Origin: Aquimarina sp. Aq107
GTDB taxonomy: Bacteria; Bacteroidota; Bacteroidia; Flavobacteriales; Flavobacteriaceae
Length of the DNA: 64,000 bases
Direction of reading: 5' to 3'
Assembly: GCF_943733665.1 (NCBI RefSeq)
Contig: NZ_OX030782.1
Coordinates: 5,318,501-5,382,500, forward strand
A program made the position numbers and the translations under genes. Positions 7,829 through 16,277 of this stretch are shown in pieces (position 1 is the stretch's first letter; each line of letters opens with the position of its first letter). The notes beneath the pieces are model-generated. The model did not search any database. It saw only the letters and a list, made by a program, of their open reading frames with translations, and was not told the origin of the DNA.

Positions 7829-9166
7829 TTATATTTTAATAAAATAATCTTCATCAAGATTTTTTTCGTAATGTTTTTCTCGAAGCTTGGAATGATTAAT
7901 AATGTATCCCTCAAAACCGATAAATTTTAGAATCAGTTTTGAAATCATTGTATACAATCTATAAGTCAAATATTGATATTCTTTTTCTATTTTGGTGTAA
8001 TCCTCTTCATTTTTAATGGTTAAAAGATCATTTATAAGTTTTCCATGAAAAAATTTATTACGTTTTCCAATTATTACCCTTTCTTCAACTGATAAAGTAA
8101 CCTGCAGTGATTTAAAAACACTTTCGATTTTGATATTATTTTGTGAAAGCTTTTTATCAATCTCATTTATAGATTTCTTCAATAAATTATAGTCGTCAAG
8201 CTTAATTTTACTTTTGTATTTTTCAATTGTCTTTATAGCATTATCTCTAACATTAATTGCCTTAATTTTTTGTGGATTTATGACTTTGGATATTTCTTCT
8301 ATCAAGATTTCTAAAACAATAAAAAGTGTTGAGGGTCTTGTGGTGTAAGAATTATTAAACGATTCAAAAAGAAGTACGATAGCTCCAAAAGTATTATGAT
8401 TTGCGTTAAGTAAACTAATGAGTTTTTCAAGGCTTTTATCACTCATTTTAGAATCTATAGTATCAAAATCGAAATTTTCATCTTCGATAAAGTCACGATA
8501 TTCGCCTGTAGTGTTAGTAATTGGTTTCTCAAGTATTTTTGATTTTAAGGACAGTCTTGAAAAAAAGTTAACATTTTGATCCCAGTTCAAAGTTTCCGAT
8601 TGAAAGAATATCTGTTCTTCTCTAATACAATGACCTTTTAAAAAACCAACCGACCATAAGATACTATTAGTGATATGCTTAAATTCTTCTAGGGTTAAAA
8701 TATCAAAAGACTCAATTAATAGATAGCTTTTGCTATTACTATTAAAGATTTTTTGACTAATACTGAATTCAATGTTATTTAAAACAACTTTAAATTCTTT
8801 TTTATTTTTTTCTAAAAAATCCAAATAAAACCAGCTATTTAACCTAGTTAATAATCTGTAGTAATTTTTTTTTTCACTATCAAAGTTTTTACTTTCAAAA
8901 ATATATCCTTCAAATTTTGTTTCAGGGAGTATGCCTTTAAGAATAAAATTATTTATTCTTAAATTAACTTTATTGTCTGTCAAAGAGAATTTTGAATCTT
9001 TCTGAAAGAAAGATTCATCAATAGGAAAACCAAGTTTAAAGCAAAGACCTTCAGCTTCTTTTTTTATTAAAAACCGTCCTTTTTTATTTGATGTATTTTC
9101 AGTTACAAGAAATTCTCTTTCTTTATCTAGATTTTCAAGCCATAAAAGAGTATCTATAAAGTTCAT
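7829..9166 (-). CDS. HEPN-domain protein, ApeA-like, possible defence ribonuclease
   Basis: A 445-residue protein without signal peptide or clear membrane helices. Near the C-terminus it has R369-N-K-F-F-H374, which matches the HEPN nuclease motif RN(x)3H, in a helical context followed by a hydrophobic helix and GFEGYIIN (about 417-424), as in Apea-type HEPN proteins. The N-terminal half is beta-rich and may correspond to an ApeA-like N-terminal domain; this is weaker. HEPN proteins are often RNases in anti-phage or toxin systems. It overlaps ruvC by 4 bases and ends 22 bases before hemW, splitting a typical ruvC-hemW neighbourhood. Codon use looks more AT-rich than its neighbours, suggesting acquisition. 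Function is inferred from the motif only. Confidence 0.6.
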   Translation of the reverse strand: MNFIDTLLWLENLDKEREFLVTENTSNKKGRFLIKKEAEGLCFKLGFPIDESFFQKDSKFSLTDNKVNLRINNFILKGILPETKFEGYIFESKNFDSEKKNYYRLLTRLNSWFYLDFLEKNKKEFKVVLNNIEFSISQKIFNSNSKSYLLIESFDILTLEEFKHITNSILWSVGFLKGHCIREEQIFFQSETLNWDQNVNFFSRLSLKSKILEKPITNTTGEYRDFIEDENFDFDTIDSKMSDKSLEKLISLLNANHNTFGAIVLLFESFNNSYTTRPSTLFIVLEILIEEISKVINPQKIKAINVRDNAIKTIEKYKSKIKLDDYNLLKKSINEIDKKLSQNNIKIESVFKSLQVTLSVEERVIIGKRNKFFHGKLINDLLTIKNEEDYTKIEKEYQYLTYRLYTMISKLILKFIGFEGYIINHSKLREKHYEKNLDEDYFIKI

Positions 9167-9720
9167 TTCTTAACTCGTTTCTCGTTTTGTTTTACAAACG
9201 CTGCCCAACCAGTATAGCTTTTACCTACAATATCTGCTCTACCCATATTATAAAAATGACAAACAGCGGCTGCTAATCCATCTGTAGAATCTAGATTTTT
9301 AGGAAGCGTTTTGATTTTTAAAAGACTTTGAAGCATTTTAGCGACTTGTTCTTTACTGGCATTACCATTCCCGGTAATTGCCATTTTTATTTTTTTTGGA
9401 GAGTATTCTGTGATAGGCACTTCTCTGCTTAATCCAGCTGCCATAGCAACTCCTTGTGCACGACCTAATTTAAGCATAGATTGTACGTTTTTACCAAAGA
9501 ATGGGGCTTCAATAGCTATTTCATCTGGGTGATATGTTTCTATGAGTTCTATTGTACGCTCAAAGATAAGTTTTAACTTTACGTAGTGATCGTCGTATTT
9601 GCTAAGTTGTAACTCATTAAGTTGTAAGAAAGACATTTTTTTCTTAACAACTTTGATCAAACCAAATCCCATGATGGTAGTTCCAGGATCAATACCTAAT
9701 ATTATTTTTTCACTTTCCAA
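9163..9720 (-). CDS. ruvC: Crossover junction endodeoxyribonuclease RuvC
   Basis: A 185-residue Holliday junction resolvase of the RNase H fold. The acidic catalytic residues are visible: D11 in LGIDPGTT, E71 in AIEAPFF, and D144/D147 in LDSTDGLAAAV. It cuts symmetric strands at Holliday junctions moved by RuvAB. The last 4 bases overlap the start of the HEPN gene, so both are likely translated from one transcript that continues into hemW. Length is normal for the family. Confidence 0.97.
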   Translation of the reverse strand: MESEKIILGIDPGTTIMGFGLIKVVKKKMSFLQLNELQLSKYDDHYVKLKLIFERTIELIETYHPDEIAIEAPFFGKNVQSMLKLGRAQGVAMAAGLSREVPITEYSPKKIKMAITGNGNASKEQVAKMLQSLLKIKTLPKNLDSTDGLAAAVCHFYNMGRADIVGKSYTGWAAFVKQNEKRVKK

Positions 9721-9756
9721 TAGCTTTCAATTTATACAAAACTAAGGAATGTAAGC

Positions 9757-10236
9757 TTAATTAATACGAATTACTAATGGAAGTTTATATCTTGTGTTTA
9801 CAGGAGTACTTCTGGTATGAGCAGGTTCTACATCAGGAAGATTATCAATACTTTCTTCTATAATGTTTTTAAAATCTGGAATCTGAGATGTTATAATATC
9901 TGGAACTAAAAAGTCTTCAAGAATAATATCTCCATTTTTGGTGATCAACAGAGGAACCCAGATGGTATCGTTAATAGGTTCTTTTACTTTAATTGTTTGA
10001 TCTTGGAGATAGTTTCCTATTTGTTCATTTATGGTGTTATGGAAACAACGCTCCATTTCTTCTCCAGAAAGGTGTTTACAGTCATCAAATAGAGGAGGTT
10101 CTTCAACTTGATTTTTGTCAATTTCATTCCATTTCTCCTTTAAAACTTGTTCTTGATTCTCTTTTTTGATCACTAAGTTGTCACAAGAAAATAATGTAAA
10201 AATTAAAACAGATATATAATAAAACCTTTTAATCAT
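9757..10236 (-). CDS. Small lipoprotein with TonB C-terminal-like domain
   Basis: A 159-residue protein with a lipoprotein signal ending at Cys18 (TLFSC). The C-terminal half, from VPLLITKNGDI to the end YKLPLVIRIN, follows the pattern of the TonB_C fold: an F/L-x-I strand with NGDI, a helix with poorly conserved LP, a PVNTRYKLPL strand. This links it to the TonB_C-like parts of the proteins at 11947-14049 and 16278-16700. It has two Cys residues in DDCKHLSGEEMERCF. It is on the strand of the BlaI/TPR operon, 119 bases downstream of it. A precise role is unknown. Confidence 0.6.
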   Translation of the reverse strand: MIKRFYYISVLIFTLFSCDNLVIKKENQEQVLKEKWNEIDKNQVEEPPLFDDCKHLSGEEMERCFHNTINEQIGNYLQDQTIKVKEPINDTIWVPLLITKNGDIILEDFLVPDIITSQIPDFKNIIEESIDNLPDVEPAHTRSTPVNTRYKLPLVIRIN

Positions 10237-10355
10237 TGATTAATTTTAATAGCTATAAAAGAACTTAAGTGTTTCTAAGCGCATAAAATTAAAGTTTTTT
10301 TTCAGAAGGTTAATACCAATGTGATAAGAATGCTCTTTTACTTTTGTAAATGGAT

Positions 10356-11555
10356 TTATTTTTTTTCAATATTATTTTTAGTTTTCTCGATTTCTTGTTC
10401 GAGTTGTCTAATCCTTTTATTGGTAGTTTGTTTAAGAAAGTTGATGAATGTATTGTCCTCTTTACTTGCTTCTAGTTTTTTTAGACAATCAGTGTAATAC
10501 TTTAGCTTTACTTTAGGGTCCTTATAATAGGCATCGGCAAAAGTTGCCAGCTGGTATTGCGCATTGTGATAATTTGGGTTTTCTTTAATAGATAATTTCA
10601 TATGCTTAATGGCATTTTCCCATTCTTCTTTATGCCTATATGTCATAGCAATGTTATATAGGTCTTTATCAATAGGAAGATCCTTAAGTTCTAATGCCAT
10701 TTTATAACTAATTAGAGCTTCATCATATTTTTTGATAGAAGTGTAGGCTTGAGCTAATCGGGTATACCTTAAAGGGACTTGATTATTAAATGTTAAGGCC
10801 TGTAGATATTGTTCAATAGCTTTTTTATATTCATAATCTTTATGATAACATAAGGCTAGAGAAGCGTGAACAAATTCGTTATTATGATTTAACTCAATAA
10901 GTTTTTCGAAATATGGTATAGCTTCTGAGTAGTATTTTCTTAAAAGATAGTTTTGTGCAATTACATTAATTAACTCTGGGTTTTCTTGATAAGATGCTAG
11001 TCCTTTATTGGCAATATCTTCTACTTTGATGTATTTTCGTTTTTTAAGATAATGTTTTGCAACTTCAAAACAACTTTTCTGATGCGTACTATCTAGTCTA
11101 AAGGCTTCTTCAAAATATGTTATTGCAGTAGTATCTTTCAATTTTTTCTTGGCGAGTCCTAAACGATATTGGAAATTTGGATTATCATTATGTTTAGCAA
11201 CCAAGTCTGAGTATACACTATCTGCTTTTTTAAATTGATTAGTAGAGATCAGTAATTTAGCATATTCTAATTTTGCCGAAAGTAATTCTGTGTTCATTAG
11301 AATTACTTTTTCATAATAATTTAAGGCATCCTTATAAGTACCTTTTGCTTTATGAGCTTTAGCTATTTTTAGAAGTATATAGTCATCCTTAGCAGGAATT
11401 TTTTTATAATTATGTATAGCCTCAGAAAAGTTTCCTATTGCGTAAAGACTGTCTGCAATTTTTAGCTGAGCGTCTTGAGCCTCAACTTTTATAAAAGTTA
11501 AGGCGACTAGGATGCAAAAAAGATATTTTAGGTTTTTAAGAATCGTTATTATCAT
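10356..11555 (-). CDS. Secreted tetratricopeptide repeat protein
   Basis: A 399-residue protein with an N-terminal signal peptide (hydrophobic to VEAQ, about residue 26) followed by roughly nine TPR units, for example ALNYYEKVILMNTELLSA and YDEALISYKMALELKDLPID. The C-terminus is a charged coiled-coil-like helix. TPRs form protein-binding scaffolds; the protein should be periplasmic or anchored to the inner membrane. Its start overlaps the blaI-like gene by 20 bases, so it belongs to the BlaI/M56 operon and may act with the sensor proteins. The partner is unknown. Confidence 0.85.
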   Translation of the reverse strand: MIITILKNLKYLFCILVALTFIKVEAQDAQLKIADSLYAIGNFSEAIHNYKKIPAKDDYILLKIAKAHKAKGTYKDALNYYEKVILMNTELLSAKLEYAKLLISTNQFKKADSVYSDLVAKHNDNPNFQYRLGLAKKKLKDTTAITYFEEAFRLDSTHQKSCFEVAKHYLKKRKYIKVEDIANKGLASYQENPELINVIAQNYLLRKYYSEAIPYFEKLIELNHNNEFVHASLALCYHKDYEYKKAIEQYLQALTFNNQVPLRYTRLAQAYTSIKKYDEALISYKMALELKDLPIDKDLYNIAMTYRHKEEWENAIKHMKLSIKENPNYHNAQYQLATFADAYYKDPKVKLKYYTDCLKKLEASKEDNTFINFLKQTTNKRIRQLEQEIEKTKNNIEKK

Positions 11556-11907
11556 CTTTATTGATTTCCTTAAGTATGGTTTCGAGGTCGTTCATATTCA
11601 TGTCATTTTTCTTCACAAAAAAGGATACCATATTTCTAAAAGAACCATTAAAATAATTGTTCATTAATTTATTCAATGATTGATTGCTGTATTCCTCTTT
11701 TTTTACCAAAGGAAAATAAACATATCCTTTTCCTTCTTTACGGTGAGATACGAACTCTTTATTTTCCAGAATTCTAATGATAGTAGAGATAGTGTTATAT
11801 GCCGGTTTAGGTGTTGGCATTTGTTCGATAATAGCAGCCACATTTCCTTCATTGAGTTGCCATAAAAGCTGCATTACTTCTTCTTCTGCTTTGGTGAGTT
11901 GTTTCAT
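11536..11907 (-). CDS. BlaI/MecI/CopY family transcriptional repressor
   Basis: A 123-residue winged-helix repressor. The N-terminal part KAEEEVMQLLWQL...TISTIIRILENKEFVSHRKEGKGYVYFP fits the BlaI family, and the C-terminal dimer region contains SFFVKKNDM, which aligns with the segment where the related BlaI/MecI repressors are cut (N-F bond; here S95-F96). The gene lies 39 bases after a BlaR1-like M56 gene. By family logic it represses the operon until the M56 sensor triggers its cleavage. Candidate operators are the palindromes at 16082-16150. The antibiotic-resistance role of BlaI is not implied: no beta-lactamase is in the window. Confidence 0.9.
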   Translation of the reverse strand: MKQLTKAEEEVMQLLWQLNEGNVAAIIEQMPTPKPAYNTISTIIRILENKEFVSHRKEGKGYVYFPLVKKEEYSNQSLNKLMNNYFNGSFRNMVSFFVKKNDMNMNDLETILKEINKDDNNDS

Positions 11908-11946
11908 TTGTTTGACTCTATGTATTTATTTTTTACGTTTAGTTTA

Positions 11947-14049
11947 TTATTGGATTTTTAGTATATATAAATCTCCTGTGTATTGTCCATTCATATCAGA
12001 AGTTAACATTGCTTTGGCTTCATCTAGAGAGTCGTATTTTTCTAAATATAGATATAGGTATGAGTCCTTTGGATTTTTAAAATACTTTGGTTGAAAACCT
12101 TGTTTTTTTAATCTGGCTATTCCTTTATCAAGATAGTTTTTATGTTTAAAAATATTGGTTATGAGATAGTATCCATTTTGTATATCATGTCCTCCAACGT
12201 ATGACAAATCTTCGGTAAGAACTGTTTCTTTCTGATTAGGATGTACGATATTTTGTTTTTCTAATACTTTTTTGGAATCATTTTCAATGTTAAAAACGAT
12301 TGGCAGAGAATACAAGACATTCACCTTTTCTCCTTTAGCCTCTCCTGGGATCATCTTAGGTAATGAAGCAATAACTCTGTTAGCTTCTTCTTCTAATTCT
12401 ATCGCTGGCCCACGAGATTCAACTTCTGTAACATTTCCTAAAGTATCTATTTTAAACCGTACGTAAATTCGATTTACTCCAGTTAAACCAATGTACTTAG
12501 CAATGCCTACATTAAAGTTTCTATTTACGAATTGTTTGATTTCGTCAGAGACACATTTTTTAATTTCCTCATTATTTGTAAGTCCTTTGCAATTCTGTGT
12601 TTTTGGCACCTTTTCTACTACTGCATAAGGAATGTTTTGTTCTCTTAAAATTAAGATATGTCTTACATCTACTCCATCTTTTTTTATTTTATCAACGGTT
12701 AATAAATGCCATCCAAAAGATGTTCTAAAAGGTTCAGAGATTTCACCTTCTTTTAGACTGAAAGCGACAGCTTTAAAATTTTCATGAAAAGGAGTGTCTT
12801 TTTGCACAAAATATAATCCTCCATTACCTTTGGATCCGGGATCTTCTGAATATAGCACAGCTCTACTTGCAAAGCTTTTACCATTTTGAATAATATCGTT
12901 TTTAATTTCTAAAAGTCTATCAACGATTTTTTGATCAACCTTAGATAAAGAATCCTTATTGATTGTTTTTATTTGTTGCTGGATCTGTATTTCTTCTTCT
13001 TTTGGACTAGTTTCAATAATATCAGTTGTCTGATTATCATCATTTATTTTAGTTTCTGTCGGAGCCTTTTTTTCTTCCTCAATAACTTTGAGGTCATCTT
13101 CTTTATTAGAAAGTGAATTTGTCAATTCTTTAATCTCATCTGTTATTTTTTCGGATGAAATATTTGCAATAGCAACAGCTTTTTGAGAAAAAGCAGTGAA
13201 TGTAAGCATAACAATCAATAAGGGCACAATTGCCAAGTATTTTAATTTAGCATTTGATTTTGATTTCGTTTTTTGAAGCATAATGATTCTTTTTTTAAGT
13301 AATTTATGATTGAAGAAATTATTAGTAAACTTTACATTTTTAGTCTCGAAATTAGAATTAAGTAATTGTTCATAATATGCTCTCTTTCCTAATTGTCTAA
13401 TGGCAGATGCATCAGAAATATATTCGTGTAAAGTGATGATTCTAGAATGGTATATATAGATCAATGGGTTAAACCAAAAAAGGATTTTGATTATTTCGAA
13501 CCAAATTAGATCTAATGTGTGCTTTTGTTTTAAATGTACGATCTCATGAATTAGAATTTTATTTTTTTCTGTTTCCGATAATTCATTTCCAACGTATATA
13601 GTATTCCAAAAAGTGAAGGCATCTTTACTATCAGGTAATATTCTAACAGGGAATTTATTGATCATCCCTTTAGAAGATTTTTGTTTTAAAGAACGAATGA
13701 TTAGTATTTTTTTAATAAACAAGAACACGGCTACAGAAATTCCGATTGTATAAAGAACTAACCACCAATTTATCTGTAAAGATGCAGAAGAAACAGTATT
13801 TGCTATTTCCACTGTATTGTCAGAAATTCTTTCGCCAATAAAAACAGTTGGTAAGTTAACTACATAGTTGTCTGGGATCGTTTCTTGTATGCTTTTTACC
13901 TTAATGAAGGGTAATGTTAAAGAAAGTACAGAAGTAACCAAAAGATATACTCTATTTACAGTAAAAAAAGTATCTTTTTTATGAAACAAGTCGTACGCTA
14001 ATAAAAATATTAACTGAAATAATATGGTTTGAATACAATATTGAAGCAT
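11947..14049 (-). CDS. M56 (BlaR1-like) metallopeptidase fused to parvulin, TonB-C and SPOR-like modules
   Basis: A 700-residue protein. Residues 1-290 form the M56 membrane peptidase: segments at about 1-20, 33-50, 95-118 and 270-289, zinc site H168-EIV-H172 and E209 in LHEYISD. A low-complexity linker (300-360) follows. Residues about 370-478 match a PpiC/parvulin prolyl isomerase: FASRAVLYSEDPGSKGNGG, AFSLKEGEIS, TSFGWHLLTV, RHIL. Residues about 490-590 match TonB_C. The last 85 residues, from GYYLITNIF to GDLYILKI, look SPOR-like (peptidoglycan binding). The periplasmic part may sense envelope or peptidoglycan state and signal to BlaI. It lies 27 bases after the other M56 gene. The role of the modules is inference. 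Confidence 0.85.
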   Translation of the reverse strand: MLQYCIQTILFQLIFLLAYDLFHKKDTFFTVNRVYLLVTSVLSLTLPFIKVKSIQETIPDNYVVNLPTVFIGERISDNTVEIANTVSSASLQINWWLVLYTIGISVAVFLFIKKILIIRSLKQKSSKGMINKFPVRILPDSKDAFTFWNTIYVGNELSETEKNKILIHEIVHLKQKHTLDLIWFEIIKILFWFNPLIYIYHSRIITLHEYISDASAIRQLGKRAYYEQLLNSNFETKNVKFTNNFFNHKLLKKRIIMLQKTKSKSNAKLKYLAIVPLLIVMLTFTAFSQKAVAIANISSEKITDEIKELTNSLSNKEDDLKVIEEEKKAPTETKINDDNQTTDIIETSPKEEEIQIQQQIKTINKDSLSKVDQKIVDRLLEIKNDIIQNGKSFASRAVLYSEDPGSKGNGGLYFVQKDTPFHENFKAVAFSLKEGEISEPFRTSFGWHLLTVDKIKKDGVDVRHILILREQNIPYAVVEKVPKTQNCKGLTNNEEIKKCVSDEIKQFVNRNFNVGIAKYIGLTGVNRIYVRFKIDTLGNVTEVESRGPAIELEEEANRVIASLPKMIPGEAKGEKVNVLYSLPIVFNIENDSKKVLEKQNIVHPNQKETVLTEDLSYVGGHDIQNGYYLITNIFKHKNYLDKGIARLKKQGFQPKYFKNPKDSYLYLYLEKYDSLDEAKAMLTSDMNGQYTGDLYILKIQ

Positions 14050-14076
14050 ATCTTTTAGTATTTATAGTTTATTCTA

Positions 14077-15957
14077 TTAATGTGTATGTTCGTCCAACAT
14101 GTCTAAAGTCATAGCATATGATGGTACATTAAGACCTTGTGGGGATATAACTGTATTGAAATCAAGGATATCTTGGCCTTCTTCTTCTATTTTTTTGTTG
14201 GTAAACGAAAGTACGCATTTTTCGTTCTTTTCTTCTTTTTTATAACCTTCTCCATATACAATTTTAAGATTATAAGTGCCTTCTGGGATATTTCTAACAA
14301 AGTATTCAGTGTCCTTAGGTAGATGAACAGTTCTTGTACTTTTCAGTGTTTCTAAGTTAACAATATCAATGATTACTTCGGTATTTTTTCCATTGGTTAA
14401 TTTTAGATAATTATCTAATTTATAATCATATCTGGATTCATCATAATTTGCACAATAAGGCTCAGCTTCTTTTTTGGATATATCATTGGGGATGTTAGCA
14501 TGAGCTTCCTTGTTATACTTTTCAGCCAATTTTTGAGCATTTTTGAGCATTTCCTGATCAGATTGTTCTGTTTTTTCTTTACCGGTTTTATTAATGGTTT
14601 CTAGCGCATAATCATTTTGTTTTTTTAAATTTTCTGGAAGTAGATTAAGTGCTAATGAGTATGATGGAACGTTTTTTCCTTTTTCATTTATGATAACATT
14701 ATAATCGAGAACGTCTTCTCCAGTTTCGGAAATAAGCTCTGTTGCAAAACTCCCCGAACAATAACCATCTTTTTCCTCTTCTTTATATTGATGTCCATAA
14801 ATGGCATCTACTCGATATGAACCTTGAGGTATGTTTCGTATAAAATGAATTTGTGACTTATATATTACAGCTGTTCTAATAATTTCATTTGTAGTTAAAG
14901 AGACAATTTTGGCAATTATATCAGCATTTTTTCCATTTGTAATTTTTAAGTAATTATCTAACGTATAATCATACTTAGAACCTTTGTTAAGACAGGAAGG
15001 CTGATTACTAGTTGTTATTTTTTCATTAATATCAGTGGTCTCTCCTTCTACTATAGCAGGGTTTTCTGGATTAGAGGTACTTTCATCTTTACAAGAAGTG
15101 TAGGTAAGGATTCCTGTAATTACTGGTATTAATAATAGGTATTTAAATTTGGCAATAGATTTTGATTGGGACTTTTGTAACATAAGTATTCGTTTTTTGA
15201 TTAATGATTGATTGAAAAATTGATTGATAAAAGTTATTTTTTCTGTTTGAAAAGCAGAATTAAGTAACTGTTCTATATAATTTCTTTGATTTACTTTATG
15301 TATAGTAACTGAGTCAGCTATATATTCATGAAGTAGTGTGATACGTGCTTGATAGATATATATTAATGGATTCCACCATAATAATACTTTTAATATTTCG
15401 ATACTTATTTGATCAATAGTATGTTTATGATTTACATGAACTAGTTCGTGAGAAATAATGTTTTTCTTTTCTTCTTCTGTTAAAGAATCTCCTAAAAAAA
15501 TGGTATTCCAAAATGAAAATGCGTGAGAGCTATTAGGGAGTATTACTATTCTTTTGTCAAAAGCTTTAGAAATATTAGAAACATTTCGCAGTATATGAAG
15601 TTTATGAAATTTGAGTATCAGAAGTACAACATTGATGGCTATTCCTATTACGTAAATTATTAACCACCAATTGGTAGAATCAGAAAAAGTATCAGTGTTG
15701 TCCTTAGTCGTGGTTGTATTTAAGATAGTACGCGTAGTAGTTGCTTTAATTGTTCTTTCAATAGTAGAAACATAAGCTTCTGTAGTACTTGAATTTAGAA
15801 AATCGATTTCAATAAAAGGTAATATTAGAGATAAGAAAGGAACTATTAATAGATATAGACGATTCCAATTAAAGAAAGTGTCTTTTTTATGTAATATGTC
15901 ATATATCAGAAGAAAAACTAGCTGGAATATTAAGATTTGGAGGAGGTAATAAAACAT
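14077..15957 (-). CDS. M56 (BlaR1-like) metallopeptidase with duplicated C-terminal domain
   Basis: A 626-residue protein. The N-terminal 290 residues are an M56 peptidase like its downstream neighbour, with H170-ELV-H174 and E211 in LLHEYIADS and four to five membrane helices. The C-terminal part contains two homologous units (about 328-443 and 509-622), both beginning YDY-LDNYLK-TNGKN and ending NVPSY followed by a short hydrophobic tail, separated by a helical linker. I do not recognise the repeated domain. It is the first gene of the operon M56-M56-BlaI-TPR; its upstream region holds the candidate BlaI operators. The duplicated domain may be the ligand sensor, which is inference. Confidence 0.85.
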   Translation of the reverse strand: MFYYLLQILIFQLVFLLIYDILHKKDTFFNWNRLYLLIVPFLSLILPFIEIDFLNSSTTEAYVSTIERTIKATTTRTILNTTTTKDNTDTFSDSTNWWLIIYVIGIAINVVLLILKFHKLHILRNVSNISKAFDKRIVILPNSSHAFSFWNTIFLGDSLTEEEKKNIISHELVHVNHKHTIDQISIEILKVLLWWNPLIYIYQARITLLHEYIADSVTIHKVNQRNYIEQLLNSAFQTEKITFINQFFNQSLIKKRILMLQKSQSKSIAKFKYLLLIPVITGILTYTSCKDESTSNPENPAIVEGETTDINEKITTSNQPSCLNKGSKYDYTLDNYLKITNGKNADIIAKIVSLTTNEIIRTAVIYKSQIHFIRNIPQGSYRVDAIYGHQYKEEEKDGYCSGSFATELISETGEDVLDYNVIINEKGKNVPSYSLALNLLPENLKKQNDYALETINKTGKEKTEQSDQEMLKNAQKLAEKYNKEAHANIPNDISKKEAEPYCANYDESRYDYKLDNYLKLTNGKNTEVIIDIVNLETLKSTRTVHLPKDTEYFVRNIPEGTYNLKIVYGEGYKKEEKNEKCVLSFTNKKIEEEGQDILDFNTVISPQGLNVPSYAMTLDMLDEHTH

Positions 15958-16081
15958 ATTTTCTTTTTTAGTAAAACAGTTAAGGTATTAGCCAATCCAG
16001 AGTCTGAATATTCGTGTTTAAAAAGAATATATCAGACTCAAGTTGACAACCCCAATATTGTTTTTTAGATAACTATATCTG

Positions 16082-16103
16082 TTCAACTAATAGTTTAGTT
16101 GAA
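16082..16103. promoter_or_regulatory. Palindrome O1, candidate BlaI-family operator
   Basis: TTCAACTAA (16082-16090) and its exact reverse complement TTAGTTGAA (16095-16103) flank the spacer TAGT. The core AACTAA-N4-TTAGTT is identical to that of the second palindrome 46 bp away. On the minus strand it lies just downstream of the -7 box, over the expected transcription start. BlaI-type repressors bind such short palindromes as dimers; binding here is inferred. Confidence 0.7.
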
Positions 16104-16106
16104 TGA

Positions 16107-16114
16107 CAAATATA
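16107..16114 (-). promoter_or_regulatory. -7 promoter box of the M56/BlaI operon
   Basis: On the minus strand the site reads TATATTTG, an exact TAnnTTTG match. It sits between palindromes O1 and O2. A good TTTG -33 element is not visible; the expected place is occupied by palindrome O2, so repressor binding would cover both sides of the promoter. Transcription would start about 140 bases before the ATG at 15957. Confidence 0.6.
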
Positions 16115-16126
16115 TGTATTTTTTTG

Positions 16127-16150
16127 TTTTAACTAAATTTTTAGTTAAAA
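16127..16150. promoter_or_regulatory. Palindrome O2, candidate BlaI-family operator
   Basis: TTTTAACTAA (16127-16136) and TTAGTTAAAA (16141-16150) are exact reverse complements around the spacer ATTT. It shares the core AACTAA-N4-TTAGTT with O1. The core-to-core distance is 46 bp. On the minus strand it covers the position expected for the -33 element. Confidence 0.7.
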
Positions 16151-16277
16151 AAAATATGAAAATTTCGCTACGGATTGTTATTCTTGGATTTTATAGATGA
16201 TTTCTATGGATATTTGATTTTATCCAATTGCGGTTTCAAAAACTAAATAATGCAATGTAAGGTATACTGCATTCTAT

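Larger units (their letters stand above)
15958..16277. other. Regulatory intergenic region upstream of the M56/BlaI operon
   Basis: No gene is seen in these 320 bases. The stretch lies between two minus-strand genes and holds the operon promoter: a -7 box at 16107-16114 with one palindrome on each side (16082-16103 and 16127-16150). The remainder is AT-rich without a convincing ORF. Confidence 0.7.

Noticed and set aside
11536..15957. Beta-lactam resistance locus (BlaI/BlaR1)
   Set aside because: No beta-lactamase or penicillin-binding sensor domain is present; the M56 proteins carry other modules.
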